60,619 nt of DNA from positions 1 to 60,619 of the forward strand of contig JASAOO010003432.1 of NCBI GenBank assembly GCA_030849075.1, written 5' to 3'. The notes under the pieces are model-generated. The model was not told the DNA's origin, ran no database searches, and saw only the letters and a program-made list of their open reading frames with translations. The position numbers and the translations under genes are program-made. Shown here in pieces: positions 1 through 11,480 of this stretch; the first letter of the stretch is position 1; each line of letters begins with the position of its first letter. Source of the stretch: Zelonia costaricensis. Taxonomy: Eukaryota; Euglenozoa; Kinetoplastea; Trypanosomatida; Trypanosomatidae.

Positions 1-48
1 GAAGCGCTTGAAGTACGCCTTGTTCTTCACGACCTTCACGAACGGCAT
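1..48 (-). CDS. RPL5: 60S ribosomal protein L5 (uL18), N-terminal 16 codons only
   Basis: The first 48 bases, read on the minus strand, give an ATG followed by the peptide PFVKVVKNKAYFKRF, which is the conserved beginning of eukaryotic ribosomal protein L5; only residue 2 differs from the human start as I remember it. The rest of the gene lies beyond the left edge of the window. L5 binds 5S rRNA and L11 and enters the large subunit as the 5S ribonucleoprotein. Upstream on the minus strand, a pyrimidine tract (complement of about 244-266) is followed by an AG (complement of 100-101), a plausible spliced-leader acceptor giving a 5' UTR of about 51 nt. The call rests on only 16 residues, but these are very characteristic and in frame to the edge. 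Confidence 0.88.
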   Translation of the reverse strand, partial: MPFVKVVKNKAYFKRF

Positions 49-2066
49 CTTTGAGGAGGGGTGTGGGGTGTGGTGGGGGGAGTGGGGTGTTAAGAACCTC
101 TACGATTGTGATTTCGTGTTCATGTGTTTGTGGTTTTAGTTGAAAGTGTGGCCGACATGAACAAACAAAACCAACAAAATCAAGGAGACGATGTCCCGTG
201 TGAACAGCCAGGTGTGTCAAGTCAGGGAGTGGACGTCCGTGCAGGAGAGAGTGCGGGAAAGGGAGGGTTGTGCACACCTGTGAGAAGCTGCGGCAAGCGC
301 AGGTGGACCGAGCAGGTGCCGGCAGGTCGTCGTGCTGGTGCCACAAGCGTCACCCATTCTCGTGTCGAGCGAGCGAGAAAAATCGCGGCACGCTGAACGT
401 GGCAAACACGGCATTGCTTGCCTTGTCTGTCTCCACTTGTGCGTGTGGGAGCTAGAGGGGGAGGTAGGCACGGCCGGCTTCACGCACTTCCGCGAAGAGA
501 CAAAGCCAAGACGCGCGCCATGTGCTCATGCTGCCCACGCCGACGCTTCTAGACGCCGGTGAAGGGCGATACTCGAGTTTGGAGTTTCCCTGTTTTTCCT
601 TTTTTTCATGTGTGTGTCTGCATGGTTCAAGAGTAGCTCTCTCTCTTTTCTTCAGCAACCTTCCACGACGCGCCTAGACGGCGACGCGCGAGACTCCCAC
701 TACTGGTTGCTGAGCGTATGCGCGGTTAGCGGCTCATGATTGATGCAGCCACCAGCATTGGCACCTTCCCTCTTGGCTTTGCACCGCTCTTCATCTCCGT
801 ACGCCATCATGCCACTGCGGTTCCGGGATTGGGGAAGGTCGGTAATGGGCACGGAGACGCAACGCAGAAGGGACGGAGAAGACAGCGTGGCACTGCACAC
901 ACACACACACGCACACACACAGCGGTGCGAAATGTGTTTGTGTGCATGAAATAGTGGAAGGAGACGCTGCAGTAGGGAGGGGCCAGGGCGCGGGTCGGCA
1001 CGAGGGACGTGCGGAGAGAGGCTGTGTGTGTGAGAGAGAGACGGCATATGGCATCGTGTCGCAACAGGACAGAGAGAAGTACATCGTTCTAAGTGAAGAA
1101 AAAAAAAAGAAGAAAACGAAACGGCAAAGAGTCGAAGCGCGATCCTGCGCTACGCAGCGGTGCATCTCAATAAACAAAAAAAAACAAAAAAAAAAAGGAC
1201 AAAGCGGAAGCCTGCGAGGGAGGAGGGCGGAGAGGAAGAGGAGGACGAGGGGGAAAAGAGGGGCGAGGCCAGAAGCCGGAACGGGCATCGCAGCGGGAGC
1301 TTGTGTGGGGAGTGAGCGTCAGAGAGAGAGAGAAAGAGGGGAAAGGCAAGAAGAACGAGACGAGGGTGGGAGGGGCCGGCGTGTGAACGACGCACTGCGT
1401 GAGAAGCAACACGCCCAGAGGGAGAAGCAGAGGCCAAAACCGGCCAAACGGGGGAAACAAAGTGGGGGGTCGAGCAGGTTGTATGGCGTGCCGACTGGAG
1501 AGAGAGAAAGACAGAGAGTGGGCACCATTGCGCACGCCAGCGTTGGGGTGGGGGTGAGGAGAACAGCAAGGGAGAGGGGGGAGGAACATGAAACAACACA
1601 AGAAGAAACAAAGACGAGAGTTTTCCTTTGGTTGCAGCCACCGCCGTGCGACGGTGGAGGGGTAGGGGGGCAGGGGGTTGAGAGAAGGAGTGCGAGAGGG
1701 AAAGAGGGGGGGAAGCGAGCGCGGGGATGAGAGACGGCCAACACGCGCAAGCGCGCGTCCCCCGCTCTCTCTCTTCCCCTCCCTTCACGTCTCTCGTTCC
1801 GCGAAGCACGTCCAAACGTGAAGGCGAAGACGAGTGCGTAGGAGAAAGAAAACAAAAAAACCAGTGATGCACTTCCATGCACACCTTGCCGGTGCGCCGA
1901 AAAGGGAGGAGAGGGGGGGAACAAAGCCGGGATTGAAGGGGCCAGTGGCACCCCCCCCCGCTCTCCATGCCGGCCGTGGCGTGGGCGCCCTCCCTTTTCA
2001 CGCCACCCCTTCTCTGTTTATTACGCCGCGCGGCGGTGCTCCCCACGGCCCGGTTTTGACGGCCCG
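49..2066. other. Intergenic spacer, no gene seen
   Basis: About 2 kb between RPL5 and the next leftward gene. On the plus strand it is purine-rich (GAGA, AAGAAA and GGGG runs), so the predicted transcript is pyrimidine-rich. It holds a (CA)n run near 896-921 and A-runs near 1099-1107 and 1178-1196. The open frames here translate to low-complexity R/G/E-rich or S/P/F/L-rich peptides without conserved motifs. It probably contains the 3' UTR of the upstream gene and the 5' UTR of RPL5. Confidence 0.6.
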
Positions 2067-4352
2067 CTACGCCGACGCGGCGGCGTTCGCGCGCGGGTAG
2101 TTGTTGTTGCGCCGCTCCAGCTGCGCGACGTGCGTCGTCAACTCGCGCACCTTGGACTCGAGCAAGGCGATCGTCTCCCCTTGGCGGCGAATCGTCTTAT
2201 TATAGTTGTCCACCACCGCGTACATCGTGTTGCTCTCCGTGATGGTGCGGCGCCACAGGGACTCGAGATTGGTGATGTACTGCGCCGCAGCCTGGAACAC
2301 ATCTTCATCGTTCAGTTTGTTGGTGGCGTTCGCGTTGGATGTTGCGGCCGCGGCCGCGTTCGTCAGCGCGCCCACCATCGTTGCCGTCACACGGCGCGAA
2401 GAGGCAACCGAGGAGGAGGAGCGCAGCTCCTGGGGCAGCGCCTTGACGACCTCCGGGTCGCCTGTGCGGACCATCGTCATCGTCTTGGAGAAGATGTCGT
2501 TCTGTGGATCGAATACGAGCGACGAGACGGCGGCGTTCTCGACCGCGCTGGCCGACGGCATCGCCGCCGTCGCGGCGGCCCCGCCCGAGCCCTCCACCGT
2601 GCCGCCTGCCATGCCGCTCGACGCGGCTGCGGCGTAGCGCCGCGAGCCCTGCCGCTGCAACCCGCCCTTGCGCTCTCGCGGCGCCGGGGGCTGTGCCGCG
2701 GGGGCACGGTGCAGGGTGGACTGGACCTGCACGTACGGCTTCAGCGCGTTCACGCACGACGGGGCCCAGCTCGCGCGTAGCAGCAGCTGACGATCGTAGC
2801 GGTGCAGCACCGCCTCCGAGAGCAGCGCCGCGCTCCAGGCGACGTGCTCGTCGAAGACGCTGAAGCGCGGCACGGTGGTGTCGCTCGCGGCGGACTTGCT
2901 TTTATTCGCCAGCACGAGACACCCCACCCCCTTCAGGGGGACGATGACACCGTTGTACATGTCGAAGAGCGACCGGCCCGCTGCCCCGGGACTCGTCTTG
3001 TGATCCCGGTCGCGCGACACGACGGCGACGCCCGGCACCATCGAGGGCCGCGTCGATGTCAGTACGCCGGGGCCGGCGTTGCCGCTCGTGCCGAGGCGCA
3101 GCAGCGAGGACTCGCTGTACTGCACGTTCGCCGCCACCCCCGTCAGCGCCACAGTCGTCAGAACGTTCGTCGTGGTGCAGCTGATGGTGGAGGGGAAGGG
3201 GTTGTGGCAGTGGGCAACGCAGTGCAGGAACTGCGCCCGCCCCGCGGCAGAGGAGCTGCCGCCACCGCTGGCCGCGGCGCCACCACCAGACGGGGGCCCG
3301 AAGGCGTGGAAGGATGCGTTCGTGAGCGTGGCGCCGTAGGCGGAGGCCGGGGCACTGCTGAGGTAGACGGCTGCCGCGGTCGCACCGGACAAGTCCACGG
3401 CTGACTCGAGCAGCAACGCCAAGAAGGACTGCAGCTCCGACGCGGCCGCGCGCTCCTCCTCCAGCCGGCGCGCCATGGGGGCGTTTTGCAGGGCAAGAGA
3501 ACTGGTGTTGCGTGAGCGAAGACCGCGCGGCAGCCCCGCCGGCTCCGCTGACAGCGTGAGGGCGCTGGGGCGGTAGCTCGAGGAGTTCAGCATCGACACG
3601 TGGCCCCCGTCGTTGTGCACCCGCTCCGCCGCCGTATCCGCCGAGGTACCAACCACCGTCACGGAGCGCCGCATCCCCGCAAAGCTGTGACCGCTGCTCA
3701 CGCCGTCCTCCGCATCCACAAAGCCGGCGCGCAGGCTCGCCGTGCCAGACGCAGCCTCGTCACTCGCGCGGGCAGGGAAGCCCGTGCCGAGGCGCTGCCG
3801 CGCACACTGCTGCCGTGATGTCGGCTTCGACAGGGGCTGCAGCGCGGCGCGCTCACGCGGCGGGGTGCGGCTAGAGCTGGGGCGGTCATGCAGGCCCAGC
3901 TCCGTTGGCAGCACGTCCTCCGCCTTGCGGTGCAGGTGGGTGTAGAACTCCACGAGACGCGCGTCGATGCGGGTGTGCAAGTCGCGCGCCGCCTCGCCGA
4001 GAATGCCGCCGAGCTGCCGCAGCGCCTGTGCCGTCTCCTCGGGGTTGCCGCGCGAGAGCGGCAGCGGCTTCTGCAGCACCGTCTGTCGCGCGTCCCGGCC
4101 GCGCAGAGTGCTCGCAGCCCGCGCGGGCGGCGTTGAGCTCGCCGGGGAGGGACTGGACTCGCGTGCGCTGTTCACCGACTTGAGCCGCGGCAAGCCGGCC
4201 GCTGCGACGGCGCTGCTGCCTGCGACGCTTGCGTTGGCGCCAAAGACGGCCTCCGTGTGCGCGGCGGCGGTGATGATAACCTGCTCGAGCAGCTCTGCCA
4301 CGCGGGTGATTGTGGCAAACTGCTGCGCCAACGCCTCGTCGTCGAGCAGCAT
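2067..4352 (-). CDS. Conserved hypothetical protein with GAF-like domain and C-terminal coiled coil
   Basis: A 761-residue protein of unknown function. An upstream in-frame GTG would add ten residues, but the first ATG (complement of 4350-4352) is preferred. Residues 1-35 form a predicted helix, and 40-300 are low-complexity Ser/Ala/Arg-rich. Residues about 303-520 look like a GAF fold: a helix with LQSFLALLLESAVDLSGA, a strand AAAVYL, then VIVPLKGVGCLVLANKS, then FSVFDEHVAWSAALLSEAV, the order and spacing seen in GAF domains. A Gly/Ser-rich insert of about 30 residues interrupts the fold. Residues 690-750 are heptad-rich and probably a coiled coil, ending in an Asn-rich tail. GAF domains bind cyclic nucleotides or other small ligands, or mediate dimerisation; no ligand can be inferred here. 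A cytoskeletal or flagellar role is only a guess from the coiled coil. The gene is the last complete one of the leftward array in the window. Confidence 0.75.
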   Translation of the reverse strand: MLLDDEALAQQFATITRVAELLEQVIITAAAHTEAVFGANASVAGSSAVAAAGLPRLKSVNSARESSPSPASSTPPARAASTLRGRDARQTVLQKPLPLSRGNPEETAQALRQLGGILGEAARDLHTRIDARLVEFYTHLHRKAEDVLPTELGLHDRPSSSRTPPRERAALQPLSKPTSRQQCARQRLGTGFPARASDEAASGTASLRAGFVDAEDGVSSGHSFAGMRRSVTVVGTSADTAAERVHNDGGHVSMLNSSSYRPSALTLSAEPAGLPRGLRSRNTSSLALQNAPMARRLEEERAAASELQSFLALLLESAVDLSGATAAAVYLSSAPASAYGATLTNASFHAFGPPSGGGAAASGGGSSSAAGRAQFLHCVAHCHNPFPSTISCTTTNVLTTVALTGVAANVQYSESSLLRLGTSGNAGPGVLTSTRPSMVPGVAVVSRDRDHKTSPGAAGRSLFDMYNGVIVPLKGVGCLVLANKSKSAASDTTVPRFSVFDEHVAWSAALLSEAVLHRYDRQLLLRASWAPSCVNALKPYVQVQSTLHRAPAAQPPAPRERKGGLQRQGSRRYAAAASSGMAGGTVEGSGGAAATAAMPSASAVENAAVSSLVFDPQNDIFSKTMTMVRTGDPEVVKALPQELRSSSSVASSRRVTATMVGALTNAAAAATSNANATNKLNDEDVFQAAAQYITNLESLWRRTITESNTMYAVVDNYNKTIRRQGETIALLESKVRELTTHVAQLERRNNNYPRANAAASA

Positions 4353-7300
4353 CGCAGCACGTGACTCTAGTGGTGCGTGCACGTGCGCTTGTGTGTGCGT
4401 GCTTTGGGTCCTCGTCTACGAGCGCACGCGAGGCGTGAGGTGTTGCCGTCCACGGAGTCGCGCTTGCCAACGTGCTAGTGAGAGGGACTCCACGCACGCA
4501 CGAGTTCTCACGCTTGCAGGAGTTCGTACAGGACGGAGGAAAAGAAGGAGGACACGAAGACGCGCGCGCGACGCTGGGCCAGAGCGGGTGGCGGGCCGCT
4601 GCTGCGGTGTGGCAACGTGACACAGAAAAGAGAGCACGAAAAAATAGGGGCAGCGTTGATGGCGTGGGTCGCACGGGTGTGTCGACGCCCTTCTTGAATG
4701 GATGAGGGAGACGGAGGGGGGGGGGGGGCAGGTGCGCACCGAAGAGAAGGGGAGGAGAGCGAACAGGCGAGTTGGGGGAGCTGGACTTGAAACTTGGTGT
4801 GTCGGTAGCATCGAGCCAGCAGCGGAGCTGCGGGACGGTGCGCAGTGCGGAGGCGCGCACAGGGATCACAGAGAGGGCGAGAAGTGCTCGCACGGCGTCG
4901 GCCTGCCTCGCGAACCCCCTCGTGAGAGCGGCTCCTTCGCTAAGCAGCTGCATCCTTTGCTTCCCGTCCCCGCAAAGAGAAGGAGCGCGCGCGGTTAGGT
5001 GACGGCGTCGGTGAGACACTTGGGCAACACCCCGTACAAGCACCTAGCCGCGACTGACGCACAAAGGTGCAGTCGCTTCCCCGGAGACGGTGCCGTGAAG
5101 CAGGCCTGGAACTCGGGGCAGAGTCAGACCTCGTTCAGCGATCTCGGCTCGATTCACCTCTTTTTTTTTTCTTCTTTTTTGTTTTGATTTGTTGTTCTGG
5201 ATTTGCATGAGGTTCACTGATACACACAGCTGCACCCGCACGCTGCGCTTCGTGGTAAGCGCACGTCTCTCTCTCTCTCCTGTGCTCTCTCACTCTTTGT
5301 GATACTCGTCGACACAGCGGGAGAGAGACGCCTGTCATGGGAGGGAGCAGGGCAGTCGGAGGCGACGTGGAGTGGCAGTGAGGAGGAGAAGGGCGAAGCG
5401 GACTCTTCCACCGTCTACTATGCACCCTTCAAGGCACTGTAGGAGTTCCAGCCCTCGACGACCTCCATACCAGACCCCCACACACGCACCCTTCCATATT
5501 TTCTACCACACCTTCTAAGCGACAGGCGTGAGATCGAGGACGTCGTCAGGGGAGTCAGCTCCAGCGTGCCCACGCGCACGCCAACAGACCCGAAACACGC
5601 AAGCATGCACGTATAACACACACTCGGCAAGATAAAAGGCGCAAACCAGGCTAAGAAAAGAAAAACAAAATGAAAAGGGGAAGCAACATTGAGAAGGGAG
5701 AAGGAAAAAAAATCAGGATGAAGGGTCGAGAGAGTGACCGCTGGTGCACCAGCCGAGCACAACCGACGTGCTTACGCATGCACATAGAGATCAACGCACG
5801 CGCATGCAAGCACGCGTACACACGCTCGAACCCACACTTACACGTACAGACACTGAAACGCGAAGGCGCCCGCGGCGAAACGCAAGAGGTGGGCAAGAAG
5901 AAGAGAGCGGAAAGACACAAACACGGGACCACGAGGAGAATCAGTACGCGGGAGTGCGCTGTTCGAGCGTGCGGAGAACAAAAAAGGAACCGCAGCGAAT
6001 AAGACGGGGAGGACACCACGCACACACAAACACACACATACACCCGAAGAGGCACCATCGAGGTGAGGAGGATGGCGGAGGAGGGGGGGGGGGCTCGAAG
6101 GCCTTGCATACCGAGGAGACAACAGCCCCCGGCATCACGAGTACAACACACACACACGCCAAAAAAAAAAATGAAAAAGAAGAGACAAGAGCGAGGTGCG
6201 GAGAGGCGCTTGATGATGTCGAGAAGAAACACACGTGAAGAAGGGAAAGTGCCCGTGCGCGCTTTCAGGGAGAAAAAAAGAGGGAAAAAAGTCAACATAG
6301 AAGAACGAGCGTCTTGCGCAACTGATGATCACTGCGCGACACGGCAATAGAAACAGGCCGTGGGGCTCTGAGACACACACACACACAGACACACACACAC
6401 ACACACACACACGCGATGAGACGAACAACAAGGTAGGCAGAAGCAGCGGGGGGGAGGAGGAGGAGGGGAGGGGGGAAGAGAGAAGAGAAAAGGCGAGTGA
6501 CGTAGAGAAAACGGAGAACACGGGAGACGTAAAGGGAGCAAAGATGACTCGCTCCCAGAAGGAGAAAGAAAAAGAAAACGAGCAAGAGGGAAGGCGTAGA
6601 GGGGCGCCCTGCGCAGAGGTGCCCCTCCCGCGCTGTCCCACCACCGCATCTAGGCGTGCAAGCACCACACAAATAAACCCACGGAGAGACAGGGACGCAC
6701 CCACCAGCAGACACACACTGAGACAATTAAAAAAGAAGAAGACGAAAAACGGGGAGCAGACAAACGAGAAAACCGAAGGCATGCACACACACACACGTCC
6801 ATCGGGTGCCAGGATCGAAATAGGGGAAGGGACTCTCGAGTCAGCCATGGCGACGCACACCAATGCCGCCATCCAGTACGCAGCGCCAGGCGACGGCGAG
6901 AGAGCCCCCCCCCACCCTCGACGAAAGAGGGGGAGAAGAAGAGGCGGAACGTGGTGACCTTTGGTCGAGTGGCACGAGAAAGCTGCGACGCACCACGACA
7001 ACGCCACAGCCGCACGCGCGTTGTGGCGCAGGTTGGGTGATCGCGCAAGCTCCGGGAAAGGCGTGAACCGGGGAGGGGTGTGGACGAAAGAGGTGCGCCG
7101 CCCACTTTGCGGGCGGCACTTCGACCCAGCTTCACCACTGCTACGTGTGTTGGCGGTGCTCCTTCGCAGCCTCCCTCTCCCGCGTGTTGCCCAGCCGTGA
7201 CTTTAGCGTTCTCCCGCACCGTTCGCACAGCCAGAACCTCCGCGAGTCGAAGGCGGTGAGAGGTACGTGAGGGGGAGGCAACAGCGGCGGCGACGGTGAC

Positions 7301-9312
7301 GCTGCGGCACCGTGCGGCAAACCAACACGAAACAAGAGATGAGGAGAAAAGAAAACGTATCAGACGGGGGGAGAAAGAGGCGATGGGGGTGTTGGTTGTG
7401 CTGCTAGTCCGTCGCAGCAAACGTGCGGTGACATGTTCAAGGAACGCCGCGGGTCTGTGCTTATTCGCGTGCCCCCCCCCCCGCGCAAAGCGATTTGACA
7501 AGACAGCGACGTGATTGGTGCAGAAAGACACACACACACACACACGTGCACGTCGCGTGAGAGAGGGAAACAGGACGAGGGAGGAAGACGGCGGCGGAGA
7601 CGCGAGTGGAGTGGGCGCAGGCCCTACTAGAACACCACAAAATGGACAAGGCAACAGCAGGAATAGAGCGAGAGACAGAGGACGGCGAGCGGAACCCGGT
7701 GGGCATAAGAGAGAAGTGCAGGACAGCCGAAATAAGCGCGGAAAACAAGCAAGTGTGCGTGTTGTTTCGCGGCTCCGCGTTCGCGGGGGCGGAGACGCAC
7801 ACACGCACGCAATGCACCTCCGCGTGTGCGGGCGTGTGTAGGAGCATGTAAGGGCGAGTTGGATGCTGCGTCTTTGCGTGAGCGGGGGCGTTTGCGAACG
7901 CCGACGGGGCGGCGCGCCAAGCCGTAAGTCGACACACACACACACACAAACTAGCACACGCCAACGCACACGCATGCGCCTCGACGTGTGTGCGCTCCCG
8001 CGCCACATCTCGCGTGTGGCGCTGCTGCTTTAGGTGGTCATACAAAGGGCGCTGCGTCGTCACAATGTCACAGAGGAGGCACGCCGCTGTCTCCCGCCTA
8101 ACCACTCCCCCATGCACACCTCTTTACTCCTCCGCACCTGCAGATGCGCGAAGCAAGCGCTGCGTAGCTGAGGGTGGCACAAAGCACGGTGATGCCGGAG
8201 ACGACGCATGAGCCGGGGGGGGAGGGGCACCATCAGGAAAACACGGAACATTCGTACGCAAAGAAAAGAGAAGAATCCTCGCTGTTTTCTTCATTTGTTA
8301 CCTCTCGCCGCACCACGTGCGGCACACGTGTGTCGCACCAACAAGACGTCCGTGAGTGCATTCGCGGATGGCCTGTAGAAAGATAAGTAAGTGGAGGAGG
8401 TAACCGCGTGGATGGGGGGGGGCCTGGAGGGTGTGCACATGGCAGAAGGAACGCGCCAACGTGATTCCCCGCCGAGCGAGGTAGACGACGGACGTGGGAT
8501 TCGACAGCAAAAGGGAAGAAGAAAAAAAAAAGGCGCGATGCAGCGAAGAAAGAGCGGGGGGAACAGAGAAGGGAGGAACCAAGAAAGAAAAGCATCGCCC
8601 ACACACACACACACACACACAGAGGCACAGACGCAGACGCACGCGCGTACACAACTCCCACCCACATACAAGTACAACGGTAAACAAACACAAGCACACA
8701 AACACACACACACACGCACAGACACACAACGGTGCAGCTTTTCAGCGCCGCAGTGAATGGCTGGCAAGGCGCATGAGCCAAGAGAGAAGAAAAAAAAAAA
8801 GAAAGGAAGACCTGAGGCAGACAGACAGAGAGAGCGCAGGCGCATCTGTTGGCGGTGCAGCTCCTCCCTTCCGCTTGTTGCGAAGGCACCGCGTTACCGC
8901 TCGCTGATGTCTTCCTCTCACCGCAAGTTCCCCATCTCTTTTCCCCCCTCCCCCCCTTCCTCCTCCTCTTTTGTGTGGTCCACTGCTGCGAGGCCGCAGG
9001 CGAGGTTGCGCAGGCGGGCCGGCAGCAAAGGTGAGGACTGGCGCACGGGAGGGTGGAGGGCACACCACGCACGCCACGCACGCGAGATGAGAAGAAAGCA
9101 CACTGTGCGGGCGGTGGTGGGCACAGAAGGGGGAGGGAGACAAAGAGAAACAGGTACAGCACAGCGGCATTCGACCTGCGTCAGGTCTGCCGTTTATATA
9201 TGTGTGTGTGTGTGTGTGTTTGCCGGTTTGTGTGAGCGTCATGTCGCCGCGACCCGCCCCTCTTCTCTCTCCGCGGCGGAACTCCCTCCTCTTCCGCTTG
9301 CCGTCTCCTGGC
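4353..9312. other. 5 kb gene-free spacer between the DYRK and GAF-like genes
   Basis: No convincing coding region on either strand. The sequence is dominated by purine-rich plus-strand tracts, T- and A-runs (5160-5185, 6166-6180), and (CA)n arrays at 6373-6412, 7525-7548, 8599-8622 and 8702-8729. Frames longer than 200 codons exist on the minus strand (for example 6650-8008), but their peptides are runs of CVCV, SPPL and RRR from simple repeats. It probably contains the long 3' UTR of the DYRK mRNA and the 5' region of the GAF-like gene. Confidence 0.6.
6373..6412. repeat. (CA)n microsatellite
   Basis: About 40 nt of nearly perfect CA dinucleotide with one interruption (CAGACA). It is the longest CA array in the spacer between the DYRK and GAF-like genes, and reads (TG)n in the predicted leftward transcript. 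Confidence 0.95.
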
Positions 9313-11439
9313 TCACAGCGAGCTGGAGGACACGGAGTCGGAGTGACTGCTGCCGCCACTCCCGCTCCCGCGCCAGAACTCCATCCATGGGTGTTCGAGC
9401 GCCGCCTCCGGGGTGAGCCGCTCGCGCGCGTCGAGGTGCAGGCAGCCGGCAACGAAGTCCTCGAAGAGTTGGTCCTCGTGGCTGCGGCCGATCTTGATGA
9501 AGTTGCGCAGCGACCGGCTGTGGGGCGGGTGGGGGGCACGCTTCTTGCCAAGGTTGTACCTCATCTGCCCATCCTCGAAGAAGCGGTCGGCGCGGCGGCC
9601 GAGTCGGACGAGGTGCAGCGGGATCGGCCCAAAGTACTCCACAATGCGCTCTAGCAGCTCGCCCTCCGAGCTGGCTGGGAAGATGGGGTAGCCGTTCGCG
9701 AGCTCGCACAGCACACAGCCAAAGCTCCACATGTCAATCGCCGTCGTGTACTGGATGCCGAGCACGATCTCGGGCGCGCGGTAGTAGCGGGACTGGATAT
9801 AGGTGAAGAGCGGCCGGCTCTCCTCACATGCCGAGCCGAAGTCGATCAGCTTCAGCGTGAAGTCGGAGGAGTCGGCCAGCACGCTGGCGCTGCTGTCGCC
9901 GTGTGCGATCATGATGTTCTCTGGCTTCAGGTCGCAGTGCACAATCCGGTGCTCGCGGACGTGCACGAGGGCGGTGAGCAGCTGCTCGGACAGCTCGTAG
10001 ATAAACTCGCGCGACATGGGGCGGAACTTGTTTGCCTGGATGAGGGCGTACAAGTCTGACGGCAACAGCTCGAAGACGAGGATGTAGTGCTTGCGGAAAA
10101 CGCTGGAGCCGAGGAGACGCACCACGTTTGAGTCGTCCTCAGGGTCGTCGCCGTTGAGCAGTTCTAGCGTCTTGATCTCCTCCTGAGCCTGCTTCGTGTA
10201 GTTGGACTTGTTCTTGATGATCTTGACGGCGACGAAGCGGTGGTGCTTGTGGTCCATGGCGCGGACGACGATGCCAAAGGTGCCCTGGCCGAGCACCTTC
10301 ATCACCTCGTAGCGGTAGAGCAGGTGGTCACCGACGACGACGCGGTAGTGGAAGTTGTCGTCGTCGAAGCCGTCGTTCCTCTCGGCACCGCGGACGCCGT
10401 GGACCTTCTTGCAGTGCTCCGTGCCACCAAAGTACACGTTTGGCAGGTACTCCTTGATCTCCTCCTCCTCGTAGCTTGTCAGGTTGCGCAGCGACGGCGG
10501 CGTGGGTGTGAGCCCGGCCTCGTCCTCGGCGTTTTCCTCCGCGCTGTACGCGACCGACGGCGTGTTCACGTCGCACGGGTTCTGCACGTTGTTGTTGATG
10601 GCCCACAAGCTGGGCGTCGCCGAGCTCGACTCGTGCGCCCACGCGTCGGCCGCGTCCATGGCGGTGGCGGCGTTGGCGGTGAGCTCGCGGGCGCCGTAGG
10701 GGCCGCCGGCGGCGCCGCTCATGGGGACGTAGCCCATCGCCCCGTTACCGCCGTAGGTGGCCATTACCATGCCGTTGGCGAACGCGCCGTGCATCATCGG
10801 CGGTGGCGGCATCTGCTGCGGGCTGCCCTGCTGCAGCGTGGGCAGGTTGGCGATGCGCTGCACGCCGCCGCTGTCTACCGACTTGAGCCCCATGTCCGGC
10901 CGCCCGCTCGCCGCCCCACCGTTTTGGATGTCGTTGATCATCATCCCCGAGTGGTGGCTGCCGTTCATGCCGTTCTGGAACGACGAGGACGGCGAAGGGT
11001 GCACGCCCATGGGCATGCCGCGCGAGTACTGGCCGCCAGGGCCGCAGCCGGGGTACATCATCGTCGGAGGCCGCCCCGATCCGGCGGAGCGCCGCATGAA
11101 CGCTGGCCCGGGCGCGGACGAGGGCGGCGGCATCGGGATGGGGGCCACGCCGCTGCCAGGGGACACGGGCATGCGGTTGTGCTGCATCATTTGGGTGCCG
11201 TGGAGGGAGGGCAGGACGCTGCCGTTCATGTTCATGCCCGTGACACCGCGCGGCGGTGGGTGCATAGGGGAGGGCTGACTATGCATGCTAGAGGCGCGGC
11301 TGTACACCAGCGCGGGCGAGGGCCGCATCGGCATGGGGCCGCGGGGGGCGAAGGAGTAGGGGGACGGCTGGAAGCGCCGGTTGGGCCCAGGTGGCGGGGG
11401 CGCGGCCCCGTACATGAAGGGCTGGTGTGGCTGCTGCAT
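9313..11439 (-). CDS. DYRK-family dual-specificity protein kinase
   Basis: A 708-residue kinase of the CMGC group, DYRK family. Residues 1-335 are a Pro/Met/Gly-rich, probably disordered extension. Residues about 352-379 carry the DYRK-homology box (NDGFDDDNF...YRYEV). The kinase domain covers about 377-685, with glycine loop GQGTFG (384-389), ATP lysine K406 in VAVKII, catalytic loop HCDLKPEN (501-508; HCD instead of HRD is a DYRK hallmark), DFG at 533-535 and activation segment FTYIQSRYYRAPE. In DYRKs the YxY motif is autophosphorylated on the second Tyr during folding. That Tyr is present (Y547), but the first position is Phe. The tail is Ser/Gly-rich. An upstream TTG in the same frame was rejected because a pyrimidine tract and AG (complement of 11481-11482) lie between it and the chosen ATG, giving a 41-nt 5' UTR. 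DYRKs phosphorylate Ser/Thr and act in growth and stage control; the substrates here are unknown. Confidence 0.95.
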   Translation of the reverse strand: MQQPHQPFMYGAAPPPPGPNRRFQPSPYSFAPRGPMPMRPSPALVYSRASSMHSQPSPMHPPPRGVTGMNMNGSVLPSLHGTQMMQHNRMPVSPGSGVAPIPMPPPSSAPGPAFMRRSAGSGRPPTMMYPGCGPGGQYSRGMPMGVHPSPSSSFQNGMNGSHHSGMMINDIQNGGAASGRPDMGLKSVDSGGVQRIANLPTLQQGSPQQMPPPPMMHGAFANGMVMATYGGNGAMGYVPMSGAAGGPYGARELTANAATAMDAADAWAHESSSATPSLWAINNNVQNPCDVNTPSVAYSAEENAEDEAGLTPTPPSLRNLTSYEEEEIKEYLPNVYFGGTEHCKKVHGVRGAERNDGFDDDNFHYRVVVGDHLLYRYEVMKVLGQGTFGIVVRAMDHKHHRFVAVKIIKNKSNYTKQAQEEIKTLELLNGDDPEDDSNVVRLLGSSVFRKHYILVFELLPSDLYALIQANKFRPMSREFIYELSEQLLTALVHVREHRIVHCDLKPENIMIAHGDSSASVLADSSDFTLKLIDFGSACEESRPLFTYIQSRYYRAPEIVLGIQYTTAIDMWSFGCVLCELANGYPIFPASSEGELLERIVEYFGPIPLHLVRLGRRADRFFEDGQMRYNLGKKRAPHPPHSRSLRNFIKIGRSHEDQLFEDFVAGCLHLDARERLTPEAALEHPWMEFWRGSGSGGSSHSDSVSSSSL

Positions 11440-11480
11440 GGCGCTGTACGGTAACACGTCAGCGTAGAGAGTATGAGGGA

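Noticed and set aside
942..1730. 262-codon open frame on the plus strand
   Set aside because: It runs against the array direction and encodes only K/R/E/G-rich low complexity from GA-rich DNA.
1150..2046. 298-codon open frame on the minus strand
   Set aside because: It is in the array direction, but the product is S/P/L/F-rich simple sequence typical of pyrimidine-rich UTRs.
6650..8008. 452-codon open frame on the minus strand
   Set aside because: Its product is made of CVCV, RRR and SPP runs derived from (CA)n and purine tracts. There is no conserved motif and no ATG-supported start.
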